The translations under genes and the position numbers were made by a program. Below are positions 52,325 through 61,562 of a stretch of 64,000 nucleotides of DNA, piece after piece. The DNA lies in the NCBI GenBank assembly GCA_964445115.1, contig CAYUJU010000011.1:1-64000 (forward strand), written 5' to 3'. This DNA is from CAIJXJ01 sp964445115 (GTDB lineage Bacteria; Pseudomonadota; Gammaproteobacteria; Burkholderiales; Methylophilaceae). Position 1 is the first letter of the stretch, and every line of letters starts with the position of its first letter. The notes beneath the pieces are model-generated. The model had not been told where the DNA came from. It did no database searches and saw only the letters and a program-made list of their open reading frames with translations.

Positions 52325-53509
52325 CTAGGGTTTTACACCCCGCCAGACGCCAGAAGCACGGGCACAAACCAGACCAATCGCCCAGTATCCCGCCATGCCG
52401 ATGGCAAGGCCAAGCGGCCGATCCCACAACAGAGGGATCAACAGCCCGGCCGAAACGGTAGAAAGCAGCATCTGGACAAAGGCTTGTGCCGAGGCTGCCG
52501 TTCCGCGGATGCGAGGATGCCTGTCCAGGGCCGCAAGTGACAGCACAGGCATGGCAAACGCCATGCCGATATTGAACAACGCGATGGGCAAAATATTCCC
52601 CAGCACGCTCGTCGGCAACCACAGGCAAACCGCAAGATTGATGGCGACCGCCATGCCCATCCAGCCGTAGGCGATGCGCACCAGCCTGGCATTTTCCAGT
52701 TTTCCTGCGGCGCGACGTGCCAGCCAGGAACCGCTAATCATCCCCATCACCGTGGGAACAAACATCCAACCGAACTGGTGTTCGTTGAGACCGAGATGCT
52801 CAATCAGGAACACCGGGGCCGCCAGTACGTACAGGAAAAATCCCGCGAAATTGGCGCCGAAAGCGACGACCAATCGATCGAACTCAATATCACCGAACAC
52901 CTGGCGATACCCCGCCAGTACTTGTGTCGGGGACAGTGGCACGCGCTTTTCCACCGGCATGGTTTCCGGCAGGTACCGATAGGCCGCCAGCAACGCCAAC
53001 AGCGCGTAAAGACACAGAAACACGAAAATCGCCTGCCAGTGGATGCCCAGCAGCAGACCACCCACCACCGGCGCGACGGCCGGTGCCAAGCCAAAGATCA
53101 TCTGCACCTGAGCCATTACACGTTGTGCTGCCACGCCCTCGAACAGATCACGCACCATGGCGCGCGACACCACGTTACCCGCACCGCCAGAAAGGCCCTG
53201 CAGAATCCGGAAAAACCAAAGGGTTTCAACGTTCGGTGCCAGCGCGCAACCGATGGAGGCGAAAGCAAACACCAGCAACCCCCAGCGAATCGTCGCGAGA
53301 CGGCCAATGGCATCGGAAATCGCCCCATGGAATAGCGTCATCAAGGCGTACGGCAACAGGTACAGCGTCAGGCTCTGCTGCATGCTGAGGGAAGTGCCAC
53401 CCAAGTCCTGTGCCATGGCTGGAAAGGCTGGCAAATAAGTATCGATGGCGAACGGCGCCAGCGCTGCGAGCCCCGCCAGGACAACCGCGATGCGGGTTTG
53501 ACGATCCAT
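52325..53509 (-). CDS. Bcr/CflA-type MFS multidrug exporter
   Basis: 394 residues, 12 TM helices. The DHA1 Bcr/CflA signature is visible: PFAIDTYLPAFPAMAQDLG with the conserved Asp in TM1, the loop GAISDAIGRL plus arginine, and LQGLSGGAGNVVSRAMVRDLF. It exports drugs or metabolites by proton antiport; the substrate is unknown. It is 3 nt downstream of the FAD oxidoreductase gene, probably co-transcribed. Confidence 0.9.
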   Translation of the reverse strand: MDRQTRIAVVLAGLAALAPFAIDTYLPAFPAMAQDLGGTSLSMQQSLTLYLLPYALMTLFHGAISDAIGRLATIRWGLLVFAFASIGCALAPNVETLWFFRILQGLSGGAGNVVSRAMVRDLFEGVAAQRVMAQVQMIFGLAPAVAPVVGGLLLGIHWQAIFVFLCLYALLALLAAYRYLPETMPVEKRVPLSPTQVLAGYRQVFGDIEFDRLVVAFGANFAGFFLYVLAAPVFLIEHLGLNEHQFGWMFVPTVMGMISGSWLARRAAGKLENARLVRIAYGWMGMAVAINLAVCLWLPTSVLGNILPIALFNIGMAFAMPVLSLAALDRHPRIRGTAASAQAFVQMLLSTVSAGLLIPLLWDRPLGLAIGMAGYWAIGLVCARASGVWRGVKP

Positions 53510-53512
53510 GCG

Positions 53513-55123
53513 TTAACCTGCCTTGGCCATGTTCAAGGCCACGGCTTCGGCCACGCGTATGCCATCCACCCCGGCAGACAGGATGCCGCCGGCGTAGCCA
53601 GCCCCCTCTCCCGTCGGGTAAAGACCCTTGGTGTTGATACTTTGCAGGCTCTCGTCGTCACGCTTGATGCGGATCGGTGAAGAGGTACGGGTTTCGACGC
53701 CGGTCAGCACCCCATCCGCCAGATCGAATCCCTTGATCTGCTTGGCAAACTGAGGAATCGCTTCACGAATGGCAGTGATGGCGAATTCCGGCAAGGCCGA
53801 ATCCAGATTGGTCAGATGCACTCCCGGGGTGTAGGAAGGCTGAACTTCCCCCAACTGCGTGGAAGGACGGTTGGCCAGAAAATCGCCGATCAACTGCCCC
53901 GGTGCCTGGTAATTGCTGCCCCCCAGCACAAAGGCGTTGCTTTCGAGCTGTCGCTGCAGTTCCATGCCAGCGAGCGGTCCACCCGGATAATCCTGTTCCG
54001 GCGTGATACCCACCACAATGCCGGCGTTGGCGTTACGCTCGTTGCGCGAGTACTGGCTCATGCCGTTGGTCACCACACGATTGGGTTCCGATGCCGCAGC
54101 AACCACTGTGCCGCCGGGACACATGCAGAAGCTATACACGGCGCGTCCGTTGCTGGCATGGTGCACCAGCTTGTAATCGGCCGCCCCCAGGATCGGGTGC
54201 TGCGCGTTGTTGCCATAGCGGGCGTGATCGATCAGCGATTGCGGATGCTCGATGCGAAAACCGATGGAGAATGGCTTGGCTTCGATATAGATGCCTTTGC
54301 GATGGATCATCTCAAAAGTGTCGCGCGCACTGTGGCCAACCGCCAGCACCACATGGTTCGTCGGAATACGCTCGCCAGTTTGCAGCACCACCGCCTGCAC
54401 CTCACCATCGGCAATCTCGATGTCTTCGACCTTGCTCTCGAAGCGGATTTCCCCACCCAACCCGATGATGGTCTGTCGCATCTGTTCCACCATGCCGACC
54501 AGTCGGAACGTGCCGATGTGCGGATGGCTGACGTACAGGATTTCTTCCGGCGCGCCCGCCTTGACGAACTCTGTCAGCACCTTGCGGCCCAGATGCCTGG
54601 GATCCTTGATCTGGCTGTAGAGTTTGCCATCGGAAAACGTCCCCGCCCCGCCCTCGCCGAACTGCACGTTGGACTCCGGATTGAGCTTGCTCTTGCGCCA
54701 CAGCCCCCAGGTATCCTTGGTACGTTCGCGCACGGCCTTGCCGCGCTCCAGCACCAGTGGCTTGAATCCGGATTGCGCGAGAATCAGCGCAGCAAAAATC
54801 CCGGCCGGGCCGAAGCCGACCACCACCGGCCTATGCTTCAGGTTGGCAGGGGCCTGCGCAACAAAATGGTAACTGGTATCGGGAGCGGGCTTCACATGCG
54901 GGTCATTCTTGAACTTCGCCAGCACCCGCGCCTCATTCTTCAGGGTCACATCCAGCGAATAAGCCAGCAAGATCGCGTGCGATTTGCGGGCATCTACACC
55001 GCGTTTGAAGATGGTGAATTCCACCAGTTCGCTTTGGGGAACCCCAAGCTTCTTCAGCAGCGCGGCCTCGATGGCCTCCGGCGCATGGTCCAGCGGGAGT
55101 TTGATTTCAGTGATTCTCAGCAT
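53513..55123 (-). CDS. FAD-dependent oxidoreductase, COG2509-type
   Basis: 536 residues. An N-terminal domain of about 90 residues (ITEIKLPLDHAPEAIEAALL) precedes a Rossmann FAD domain PVVVGFGPAGIFAALILAQSG with ERGKAVRERTKDTWG, a GEGGAGTFSDGKLYSQIKD motif, VVLAVGHSARDTFEMI and a C-terminal GLYPTGEGAGYAGGILSAGVDG. This is the widespread, uncharacterised FAD-dependent dehydrogenase family. The reaction is unknown. Confidence 0.9.
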   Translation of the reverse strand: MLRITEIKLPLDHAPEAIEAALLKKLGVPQSELVEFTIFKRGVDARKSHAILLAYSLDVTLKNEARVLAKFKNDPHVKPAPDTSYHFVAQAPANLKHRPVVVGFGPAGIFAALILAQSGFKPLVLERGKAVRERTKDTWGLWRKSKLNPESNVQFGEGGAGTFSDGKLYSQIKDPRHLGRKVLTEFVKAGAPEEILYVSHPHIGTFRLVGMVEQMRQTIIGLGGEIRFESKVEDIEIADGEVQAVVLQTGERIPTNHVVLAVGHSARDTFEMIHRKGIYIEAKPFSIGFRIEHPQSLIDHARYGNNAQHPILGAADYKLVHHASNGRAVYSFCMCPGGTVVAAASEPNRVVTNGMSQYSRNERNANAGIVVGITPEQDYPGGPLAGMELQRQLESNAFVLGGSNYQAPGQLIGDFLANRPSTQLGEVQPSYTPGVHLTNLDSALPEFAITAIREAIPQFAKQIKGFDLADGVLTGVETRTSSPIRIKRDDESLQSINTKGLYPTGEGAGYAGGILSAGVDGIRVAEAVALNMAKAG

Positions 55124-55241
55124 GAAAGTTCTACTGACTTATGGCTTCTAAGAGGCGCTATTTTAGCCGCTAATGCGCTCGCACGCTCGATGGCAATCGA
55201 CACCACGGCAGGACATGAAGTCCGTAAAATGACGTTTTTGT

Positions 55242-56009
55242 TTGCCGGCATACACCTTGAACCCGCTCTCCCGCATCCGTATCGTACTTTGCCGCACCTG
55301 GCACCCGGGCAACATCGGTGCTACGGCACGTGCCATGAAAACCATGGGGCTGAGCGACCTGCGACTGGTCACGCCAACCCGTTTCCCTGACCCCGAGGCT
55401 GAGACCCTCTCCGCCGGGGCAACCGACATTCTCGAACAGGCCGTCATCACGAATACGCTGGCAGAAGCGCTTTCCGGCTGTCACCTCGCGATCGGCATGA
55501 CCGCAAGACCACGGGAACTCTCCCTCGCCGCCATGGCGCCACGAAAAGCGGCCTCTCTAGCCAGCTCGGAACCCGGCGAAATTGCCCTGGTCTTCGGTAA
55601 CGAAACTTATGGCCTGTCGAACGAGGAACTCATGCTATGCCAGCAGTTGGTCCACATCCCGGCCAATCCGGCATTCTCCTCGCTCAACCTCGCCGCCGCG
55701 GTACAGATCATGGCCTACGAGGTCCGCATGGCAGCGCTCGGCAGTCCGACGCCGGCACCGAGCCAGAATCCTTACCGTCAGGCAAAGCCGGCGACACTGG
55801 ATGACATCGAAGGCTATTTCAACCATCTGGAACAGACGCTTACCACCATCGGTTTTTTCGACAGGGCGCACCCCAAACGGCTCATGCAGCGGCTGCGCCG
55901 TTTGTACGCCCGCGCCGGCCTGCAGCAGGAAGAAGTGAATATCCTGCGCGGCATCCTGAGCGCGACCACGCGGCATCAATCCCGGGCTTCGGACAAGGAT
56001 AGCCAATAA
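55242..56009 (+). CDS. trmJ: tRNA (cytidine/uridine-2'-O-)-methyltransferase TrmJ
   Basis: 255 residues, SPOUT fold, modifies position 32 of tRNAs. Motifs are IVLCRTWHPGNIGATARAMK, LVFGNETYGLSNEEL and IPANPAFSSLNLAAAVQI (knot). The C-terminal extension with HPKRLMQRLRRLYARAGL and LRGIL is typical of bacterial TrmJ. The start is uncertain: TTG at 55242 or TTG at 55257, and no Shine-Dalgarno was visible. Confidence 0.93.
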   Translation: MPAYTLNPLSRIRIVLCRTWHPGNIGATARAMKTMGLSDLRLVTPTRFPDPEAETLSAGATDILEQAVITNTLAEALSGCHLAIGMTARPRELSLAAMAPRKAASLASSEPGEIALVFGNETYGLSNEELMLCQQLVHIPANPAFSSLNLAAAVQIMAYEVRMAALGSPTPAPSQNPYRQAKPATLDDIEGYFNHLEQTLTTIGFFDRAHPKRLMQRLRRLYARAGLQQEEVNILRGILSATTRHQSRASDKDSQ

Positions 56010-56043
56010 AAAAGCCACGGGGCAAAGTGCCTCCGTGGCTTTG
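56008..56043. terminator. Bidirectional terminator between trmJ and pqqE
   Basis: AAAGCCACGG(G)GCA pairs with TGC(CT)CCGTGGCTTT around a 3-nt loop, with an A tract on the left and TTT on the right. Genes converge on it from both sides. Confidence 0.85.
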
Positions 56044-56057
56044 AGTTGCTTCATCAA

Positions 56058-57236
56058 TCAGGGTTTTGCGTGGAACGGTGCGAGAATGTCCTTGAGTTCG
56101 CCGTCAACGATGCTGCGCGAGTTCTTGTCGTTGCGGAACAGGATGGGACGGGACGCGATCTGCGGGTTTTTCGCTTCTTCAATCGCATCCAAGATGATCT
56201 GGTGGGTCGGGGATTTCGAACACACCGGGTCTGCCCCTTCGGCATCGCCCGTCAGCAGATAGGTCTGGCAACGGCAGCCGCCCAGATCCTTCTCTTTTTC
56301 CGGGCAGGTACGGCAAGGCTCTTTCATCCAGTCGTCACCGCGATACTTGTTGAACGTCGGCGACTCGTTCCAGGCCCACTCCAGCCCCTTGTCACGGACG
56401 TTGGGGAATTCCAGGCCCGGCAGTGAACGCGCGGAGTGGCATGGCAGCACGTCGCCGTTGGCGGTGACGATCATGAACACTTCCCCCCAACCGTTCATGC
56501 ACTTCTTGGGGCGGTCGGAATAGTAATCGGGCACGACGAAGAACACCTTCATCTTGTTGCCGACACGGTCACGGAACTTGTTGGTAATCACCTCGGCTTT
56601 TTCCAGCTGCTCGCGCGTTGGCATCAGCTGCGCACGGTTGAGCAGCGACCAGCCATAATACTGGGTGTTGGCCAGCTCCACGAAATCCGCTCCAATCGCT
56701 TCGGCCATCTCCAGGATCTCACCGATATGCTCGATGTTGTAGCGGTGGATCACCACGTTCAACACCATCGGATAGTCATACTCCTTGATCATGGCCGCCA
56801 CCTTCTTCTTGAGTTCGAAGGTGTTGGTATCCGTGATGAAGTTGTTGATGTCCTTGGTGATGTCGTGCATGGAGAGCTGGATGTGGTCCAGCCCGCCGCG
56901 CTTGAACTCGGCGATGCGCTTCTCGGTCAGGCCGACGCCAGACGTGATGAGATTGGAGTAGTAACCCAGGCTGCCCGCTTCGGCCACGATTTCCTCGATA
57001 TCATCCCGCAGCAGCGGCTCACCACCGGAAATCCCCAGTTGCAGCGCCCCCAGCTTGCGCGCATCGCGCAATACCTTGATCCATTGCTCGGTATTGAGCT
57101 CGTTCTGCGTGTGCGTGGCATAGTCCGTCGGGTTGTAGCAGAACGCACAATGCAGCGGGCAACGATAGGTAATCTCCGCCAGCAACCAGAACGGTTTGGG
57201 CGGATGGTTAAGTACGGCACCGTTGTTTTGAGCCAT
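56058..57236 (-). CDS. pqqE: PqqE, radical SAM enzyme of PQQ biosynthesis
   Basis: 392 residues. Cross-links Glu and Tyr in the PqqA peptide with PqqD as chaperone. The radical-SAM cluster is Cys26, Cys30 and Cys33 (CPLHCAFC). GISGGEPLLR binds SAM. The C-terminal SPASM region has CHSARSLPGLEF and CRTCPEKEKDLGGCRCQ for auxiliary clusters. Last gene of pqqABCDE and 8 nt after pqqD. Confidence 0.98.
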   Translation of the reverse strand: MAQNNGAVLNHPPKPFWLLAEITYRCPLHCAFCYNPTDYATHTQNELNTEQWIKVLRDARKLGALQLGISGGEPLLRDDIEEIVAEAGSLGYYSNLITSGVGLTEKRIAEFKRGGLDHIQLSMHDITKDINNFITDTNTFELKKKVAAMIKEYDYPMVLNVVIHRYNIEHIGEILEMAEAIGADFVELANTQYYGWSLLNRAQLMPTREQLEKAEVITNKFRDRVGNKMKVFFVVPDYYSDRPKKCMNGWGEVFMIVTANGDVLPCHSARSLPGLEFPNVRDKGLEWAWNESPTFNKYRGDDWMKEPCRTCPEKEKDLGGCRCQTYLLTGDAEGADPVCSKSPTHQIILDAIEEAKNPQIASRPILFRNDKNSRSIVDGELKDILAPFHAKP

Positions 57237-57244
57237 TGTGTCTC

Positions 57245-57529
57245 CTAATTCTTCAGAGCGATCCAGGCTTTTTCATGCGCCAGCGCCAGCATGGAGAGCA
57301 CGTCGCCCTCCAGATCTGGCACTTCGGGGAAGGCGGCCTTGCAATCGGCCACGATCTCTGCCACGGTGCGCTGGCCGTCGACGCGCTTGATCACCTCGCC
57401 GGCCCCGCCGTTCAGCTTGATCATGCCTTCCGGAAACAGCAGGACGTAACCGCCCTGCGCTTCCTCCCACTGGAACCGGTAGTGCTTGGCCAGGCCGAAG
57501 ACCTGATCAGACTTGATCTTGTCGGACAT
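57245..57529 (-). CDS. pqqD: PqqD, PqqA-binding chaperone
   Basis: 94 residues from ATG 57529 (MSDKIKSDQVFGLAKHYRFQW), preferred over 57541 because GGTGGA lies 7 nt upstream. RiPP recognition element: LLFPEGMIKLNGGAGEVIKR, VDGQRTVAEIVADC. Presents PqqA to PqqE. The start overlaps the end of pqqC by 23 nt. Not fused to pqqC, unlike in some methylotrophs. Confidence 0.95.
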   Translation of the reverse strand: MSDKIKSDQVFGLAKHYRFQWEEAQGGYVLLFPEGMIKLNGGAGEVIKRVDGQRTVAEIVADCKAAFPEVPDLEGDVLSMLALAHEKAWIALKN

Positions 57530-58265
57530 ACTGGGTTCCACCCTCGATTTTCACATCGCAGCACTGCAGCATGATGGCATCGGCCAGTGCCCACAGCACG
57601 TCCAGTTTGAACTGCAGGATTTCGCAAGCGCGTTCCTGCATTTCACGCGACTGGCTGAAATAGTCCAGCGTGATGTCCAGCCCTTGCTTCACATCCCGGC
57701 GTGCCTGGGTCAGGCGATTCTTGAAGTATTGCATGCCTTCCGGTTTGATCCAGGGATATTTTTCCGGCCAGGCGTCGATACGCTGCTGGTGAATATGCGG
57801 GGCAAACAGCTCCGTCAGGGAAGAACACACGGCCTCCTGCCACGGACGCTGACGCGCGAAATTGATATAGGCATCCACGGCAAAGCGTGCTGCAGGCGAC
57901 ACCAGCTTGAGGGAAGTCACGTCCTCGCGGGTCATGCCGACGGCCTCACCCAGCTGGATCCACGCTTCGATCCCACCTTCACCGCCTTCGTTGATGTGGC
58001 CGCTGCCATCATGGTCGAAAATACGTTGGATCCAGCCACGACGGACTTCGCGATCCGGACAGTTGGAAAGAATGGCCGCATCCTTGATGGGAATAGCGAT
58101 CTGGTAGTAGAAACGGTTAGCCACCCAGCATTGCAACTGTTCCTTGGTCAGCTTGCCTTCGTACATCAGCACGTGGAACGGATGATAGATGTGATATCCA
58201 CGGCCACGCTCACGCAGCTTTTGTTCGAATTCTTCACGGCTCCAGGGTTGCAGTTTTTCGCTCAT
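57507..58265 (-). CDS. pqqC: PqqC, pyrroloquinoline-quinone synthase
   Basis: 252 residues, all-helical, cofactor-free oxidase for the last ring closure and eight-electron oxidation. Motifs are YHIYHPFHVLMYEGKLT, WVANRFYYQIAIPIKDAAIL, RIFDHDGSGHINEGGEGGIEAW and TELFAPHIHQQRI. Active-site residues (His/Tyr/Arg) lie in these blocks. Length is normal. 12 nt after pqqB. Confidence 0.98.
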   Translation of the reverse strand: MSEKLQPWSREEFEQKLRERGRGYHIYHPFHVLMYEGKLTKEQLQCWVANRFYYQIAIPIKDAAILSNCPDREVRRGWIQRIFDHDGSGHINEGGEGGIEAWIQLGEAVGMTREDVTSLKLVSPAARFAVDAYINFARQRPWQEAVCSSLTELFAPHIHQQRIDAWPEKYPWIKPEGMQYFKNRLTQARRDVKQGLDITLDYFSQSREMQERACEILQFKLDVLWALADAIMLQCCDVKIEGGTQYVRQDQV

Positions 58266-58277
58266 GTTTTGCTCCGT

Positions 58278-59195
58278 TTAGAGAATGATATCCATGCCGT
58301 CATAGGACACCTCGATGCCGCTTGCTTCCAGTTCGCGACGTTCCGAGGATTCCTCGTTCAGAATGGGATTGGTATTGTTGATGTGAATCAGCACGCGGCG
58401 GGCCTTGGGGAACTTCGACAGCTCCTCGATCATGCCGCCCGGGCCGGATTGCGGCAGGTGACCGATGTCACGCGCTGTCTTGTCCATCAGGCCGAGATCC
58501 TTCATCTCCGTGTTGGTCCAGAAGGTCCCGTCCACCATGATGCAATCCGCCTGCGCCATCAGCGGTGGCAGGTGGGGTTCGATCTCGCCCAGACCGGGCG
58601 CGTAGAACAGCTTCTTGCCATTCTTGGTGTCTTCCACCAGCACGCCGATGGTGTCACCGGGATGTGGATCGTTGCGGTGCGGAGAATATGGCGGCGCAGC
58701 GCTCTTGAGCGCGACCGCCGTGAATTTCAGATTAGCCGCCCCGGGGATTTCGAAACTGGTCTTGCCATCCGTCACCACTGGATGGTGGTTGACGCCGCAA
58801 TAGTGGCCCAGGATATTGAGCAGCGGGTTGCCGGTGGTGAGATCGCCCTTCACCACGTCAGTGCAGTAGATTTCGCGTTTGACCGAACCTTCGCGCAGCA
58901 TCAGCAGACCCGTGGTATGGTCAATCTGGGCGTCAATCAGCACGATGCCGACGATGCCAGTGTCGCGCAGCGCACGACCGGGCTGCAGCGGGCCGAACTC
59001 CTGAATTTGCTTCAGCACATCAGGCGACGCGTTGAACAGCACCCAGTTAACGCCATCGCCGCTGACGCAAATGGAAGACTGGGTCCGGGCACGGGCCTTG
59101 ATGGTGCCCTTTCGCAGGCCATCGCAGTTGTGGCAATTGCAGTTCCACTGCGGAAACCCGCCGCCAGCACCTGCGCCTAAAACATGAATATGCAT
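58278..59195 (-). CDS. pqqB: PqqB, metallo-beta-lactamase-fold oxygenase
   Basis: 305 residues. Hydroxylates the Glu-Tyr-derived intermediate before PqqC. The N-terminus is IHVLGAGAGGGFPQWNCNC with further Cys (a structural zinc site), then DAQIDHTTGLLMLREG replacing the classical HxHxDH, and ILGHYCGVNHHPV. Separated from pqqA by about 100 nt containing a hairpin. Confidence 0.97.
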   Translation of the reverse strand: MHIHVLGAGAGGGFPQWNCNCHNCDGLRKGTIKARARTQSSICVSGDGVNWVLFNASPDVLKQIQEFGPLQPGRALRDTGIVGIVLIDAQIDHTTGLLMLREGSVKREIYCTDVVKGDLTTGNPLLNILGHYCGVNHHPVVTDGKTSFEIPGAANLKFTAVALKSAAPPYSPHRNDPHPGDTIGVLVEDTKNGKKLFYAPGLGEIEPHLPPLMAQADCIMVDGTFWTNTEMKDLGLMDKTARDIGHLPQSGPGGMIEELSKFPKARRVLIHINNTNPILNEESSERRELEASGIEVSYDGMDIIL

Positions 59196-59259
59196 CTCTA
59201 TGTCACCCGTGAAAATTACGCCAGTATCAGGATATCAAAGTCTTTAATAAGAGGAGCAA

Positions 59260-59282
59260 GAAGGCCGCGCGTGGCGGCCTTC
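59260..59282 (-). promoter_or_regulatory. Intercistronic hairpin between pqqA and pqqB
   Basis: GAAGGCCGC pairs perfectly with GCGGCCTTC over a 5-nt loop. There is no T tract on the minus strand. It probably limits read-through or stabilises the pqqA message, giving more of the precursor peptide than of the enzymes, as known in other pqq operons. Confidence 0.65.
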
Positions 59283-59295
59283 GATACGCAGCAAC

Positions 59296-59367
59296 TTAGC
59301 GGTTGCAGACGTACATGGTCACTTCGAAGCCGAAACGCATTTCGGTCACTTCAGGCTTGGTCCACAT
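59296..59367 (-). CDS. pqqA: PqqA, precursor peptide of PQQ
   Basis: A 23-residue peptide beginning MWTKPEVTEMRFGFEV and ending MYVCNR. Glu15 and Tyr19, spaced E-x-x-x-Y, are the residues cross-linked by PqqE to form PQQ. AAGGAG lies 7 nt before the ATG. Ribosomally made substrate of PqqE/PqqD, then processed by a protease not encoded here (no pqqF in the window). Confidence 0.97.
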   Translation of the reverse strand: MWTKPEVTEMRFGFEVTMYVCNR

Positions 59368-59482
59368 AGTGAGTCTCCTTTCGGTTTATATTGTGTTGAA
59401 CCCTGTAACACGGTGTGTTGTGAGTTCGGTGCCATTGTGCGGCAGCCTGCTGACACGCCAACAGTGAGAAAATCAGCAAATT

Positions 59483-59505
59483 GCGCTCATGATTATCATG
59501 AGCGC
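59483..59505. promoter_or_regulatory. 23-nt palindrome in the pqqA / acyl-CoA synthetase intergenic region
   Basis: Two perfect 11-nt arms (GCGCTCATGAT and its complement) around a single central T. It lies about 115 nt upstream of pqqA and just upstream of a -35 hexamer on the plus strand. There is no T tract, so an operator is more likely than a terminator. The bound regulator is unknown. Confidence 0.55.
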
Positions 59506-59509
59506 CCTG

Positions 59510-59538
59510 TTTCAATAACCTGCCATTCAATTTAGAAT
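59510..59538 (+). promoter_or_regulatory. Likely sigma70 promoter of the acyl-CoA synthetase gene
   Basis: TTTCAA (59510-59515) and TAGAAT (59533-59538) are spaced by 17 nt, about 130 nt before the ATG at 59668. The remaining bases of this 300-nt intergenic stretch (59368-59667) hold no gene that I can support. Confidence 0.5.
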
Positions 59539-59667
59539 CAGATGCATCATCCTACGGGATTTCCACCATGACAAGTCAGTGTTCGGGAGTGCAGTACCCA
59601 CGTTGCAGCCACCAGCGTTAACATCCATCGATCCGGAACCACATGCACACCTGTTCTCCTGTCCCCC

Positions 59668-61485
59668 ATGACCAAACATAAATCACGCGATCTGATCCTC
59701 CCTGAAATCGCCATCACGCTGGATGGGCTCATGCATGAGCGCACGAAGCGCTCACCGGACACCGTCGCCTACCGCTATTTTGATGATCACCTGTGCGACT
59801 GGCGCGAACTGACCTGGTCGCAGGTGATGGAGGAAATCACCCGTTGGCAGGCAGCGCTGGCGCACGAAGGATTCGCGCCCGGTGACCGGGTGGCGATCAT
59901 GCTCAAGAACTGTCCGAACTGGGTCATATTCGACCAGGCAGCGCTGGGGTTGGGGCTGGTCACGGTGCCGCTCTACACCTCGGATCGCCCGGAAAATGTC
60001 GCACACGTACTGCAGGATTCCGGCGCGAAACTGCTGCTGATCGACAGTGCGGAGCACTGGCACCCGCTGCACGAAGCCTGCCGCGATCTGGCCTCACTCC
60101 AACGCATCGTCACGGTAAGGACACCGCCAGAAGGTGATGACGATGCCCGCTTGCGCGGCCTGGACGAATGGCTGCCCGAGGAGGCCGACGAATTTCGCCA
60201 TGTCGTCACCGACACCCATGCGCTGGCGACCATCGTCTACACCTCCGGCACCACCGGAAAATCGAAAGGCGTGATGCTGAGCCATCACAACCTGCTTAGC
60301 AATGCGCACGGTGCACTCCTGACCTTTAACGTCTACCAGGACGACCTGTTTCTCTCCTTCCTTCCCCTGTCTCATTGCCTGGAAAGGCTGGCTGGGTACT
60401 ACCTGCCGGTCATGGCGGGAGCAACCGTGGCCTACGCCCGATCGTTCCAGCAGCTACAGGAGGATCTGGCAAGGATGCGACCGACCATCCTCGTCACGGT
60501 GCCGCGCATCTTCGAGCGTATTCAGGCCGGCCTCAGAAGCAAGCTCGACAAGGGACCTCGCTTCACCCGATGGCTATTCGAATTCGCCATCCAGGTCGGG
60601 TACAGCCGCTTCGAACGTGCGCAGCATCGTGGCTACTGGAACCCTACCCATCTGCTGTGGCTGCTGCTCAAGCCACTGATTGCGGACAAGCTGATGGCGC
60701 GCCTGGGCGGGCGGCTACGACTGTCGGTGTCGGGCGGCGCCGCCCTGTCACCGGACATCGCCCGCACCTTCATCGGCCTCGGACTGCCCATCATCCAGGG
60801 CTACGGCCTGACCGAGACCAGCCCGGTGATCGGCGTGAATCGGGTCGAGGACAACCTGCCCTCCAGCATCGGCAATCCCCTCCCCGGTGTCGAGGTCAAA
60901 CTGGGGGAACACGACGCCCTGCTGGCGCGTGGTCCGAACATCATGCTGGGTTACTGGAACAACCCCGAGGCGACACGTGCCATCCTGTCTGACGACGGCT
61001 GGCTGAATACCGGGGATATCGCCTCCATCGACGCACGAGGGCGCATTACCATCACCGGGCGCATCAAGGAAATCATCGTCCTGAACAACGGCGAAAAAAT
61101 CCCCCCGGTCGACATGGAAGCAGCCATTCTCAACGATCCCCTGTTCGAGCAAGTCATGGTCGTCGGTGAAGGCAAACCCTTCCTCGGCCTGCTGGCCGTG
61201 GTCAACCGCGAACGCTGGAGCGAAGCCTTGAAGGAGCGCGATCTCCCGCCCGGCTGGGCCTCCGGCCTGCATCATCCGCAGGCGAAGGCGTTTGCCCTGG
61301 CACGTGTCGCGCAGCAGCTGAAAGCCTTTCCCGGTTATGCCAAGATACGCCGCATTGCGCTGCTGAGCGAACCGTGGACTATCGAAAACAGTCTGCTCAC
61401 GCCCACGCTCAAGCTCAAGCGCAGCATGGTGTTGCGGCGCTACCAGCATGAGGTCGATGTCCTGTTCGAGGGATATCACCAGTAA
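59668..61485 (+). CDS. Long-chain acyl-CoA synthetase (AMP-forming)
   Basis: 605 residues, adenylate-forming superfamily. The AMP-binding P-loop YTSGTTGKSKGVMLSHHN is near residue 190, followed by VPRIFERI, the GYGLTETSPV motif and GWLNTGDIASID (ATP ribose). The C-terminal hinge GRIKEIIVLNNGEKIPP carries the FadD/FACS-type signature, and the catalytic Lys lies in the LTPTLKLKR end. Activates fatty acids to acyl-CoA on the inner membrane. It stands alone, divergent from pqqA, with a terminator behind it. Confidence 0.92.
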   Translation: MTKHKSRDLILPEIAITLDGLMHERTKRSPDTVAYRYFDDHLCDWRELTWSQVMEEITRWQAALAHEGFAPGDRVAIMLKNCPNWVIFDQAALGLGLVTVPLYTSDRPENVAHVLQDSGAKLLLIDSAEHWHPLHEACRDLASLQRIVTVRTPPEGDDDARLRGLDEWLPEEADEFRHVVTDTHALATIVYTSGTTGKSKGVMLSHHNLLSNAHGALLTFNVYQDDLFLSFLPLSHCLERLAGYYLPVMAGATVAYARSFQQLQEDLARMRPTILVTVPRIFERIQAGLRSKLDKGPRFTRWLFEFAIQVGYSRFERAQHRGYWNPTHLLWLLLKPLIADKLMARLGGRLRLSVSGGAALSPDIARTFIGLGLPIIQGYGLTETSPVIGVNRVEDNLPSSIGNPLPGVEVKLGEHDALLARGPNIMLGYWNNPEATRAILSDDGWLNTGDIASIDARGRITITGRIKEIIVLNNGEKIPPVDMEAAILNDPLFEQVMVVGEGKPFLGLLAVVNRERWSEALKERDLPPGWASGLHHPQAKAFALARVAQQLKAFPGYAKIRRIALLSEPWTIENSLLTPTLKLKRSMVLRRYQHEVDVLFEGYHQ

Positions 61486-61508
61486 GCGATTTCCCGTATT
61501 AACAGCGT

Positions 61509-61541
61509 AAAAAAGGGCGTGCCAGCAGGCACGCCCTTTTT
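61509..61541. terminator. Bidirectional terminator between the acyl-CoA synthetase gene and acnB
   Basis: GGGCGTGCC pairs with GGCACGCCC across a 4-nt loop, with A6 before and T5 after. The two genes converge here. Confidence 0.92.
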
Positions 61542-61562
61542 CGTTCCTCCCCGCCCGGTGGG

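Noticed and set aside
57513..59180. A 555-codon open frame on the plus strand
   Set aside because: Antisense to pqqC and pqqB; a shadow of their codon pattern with no recognisable motifs.
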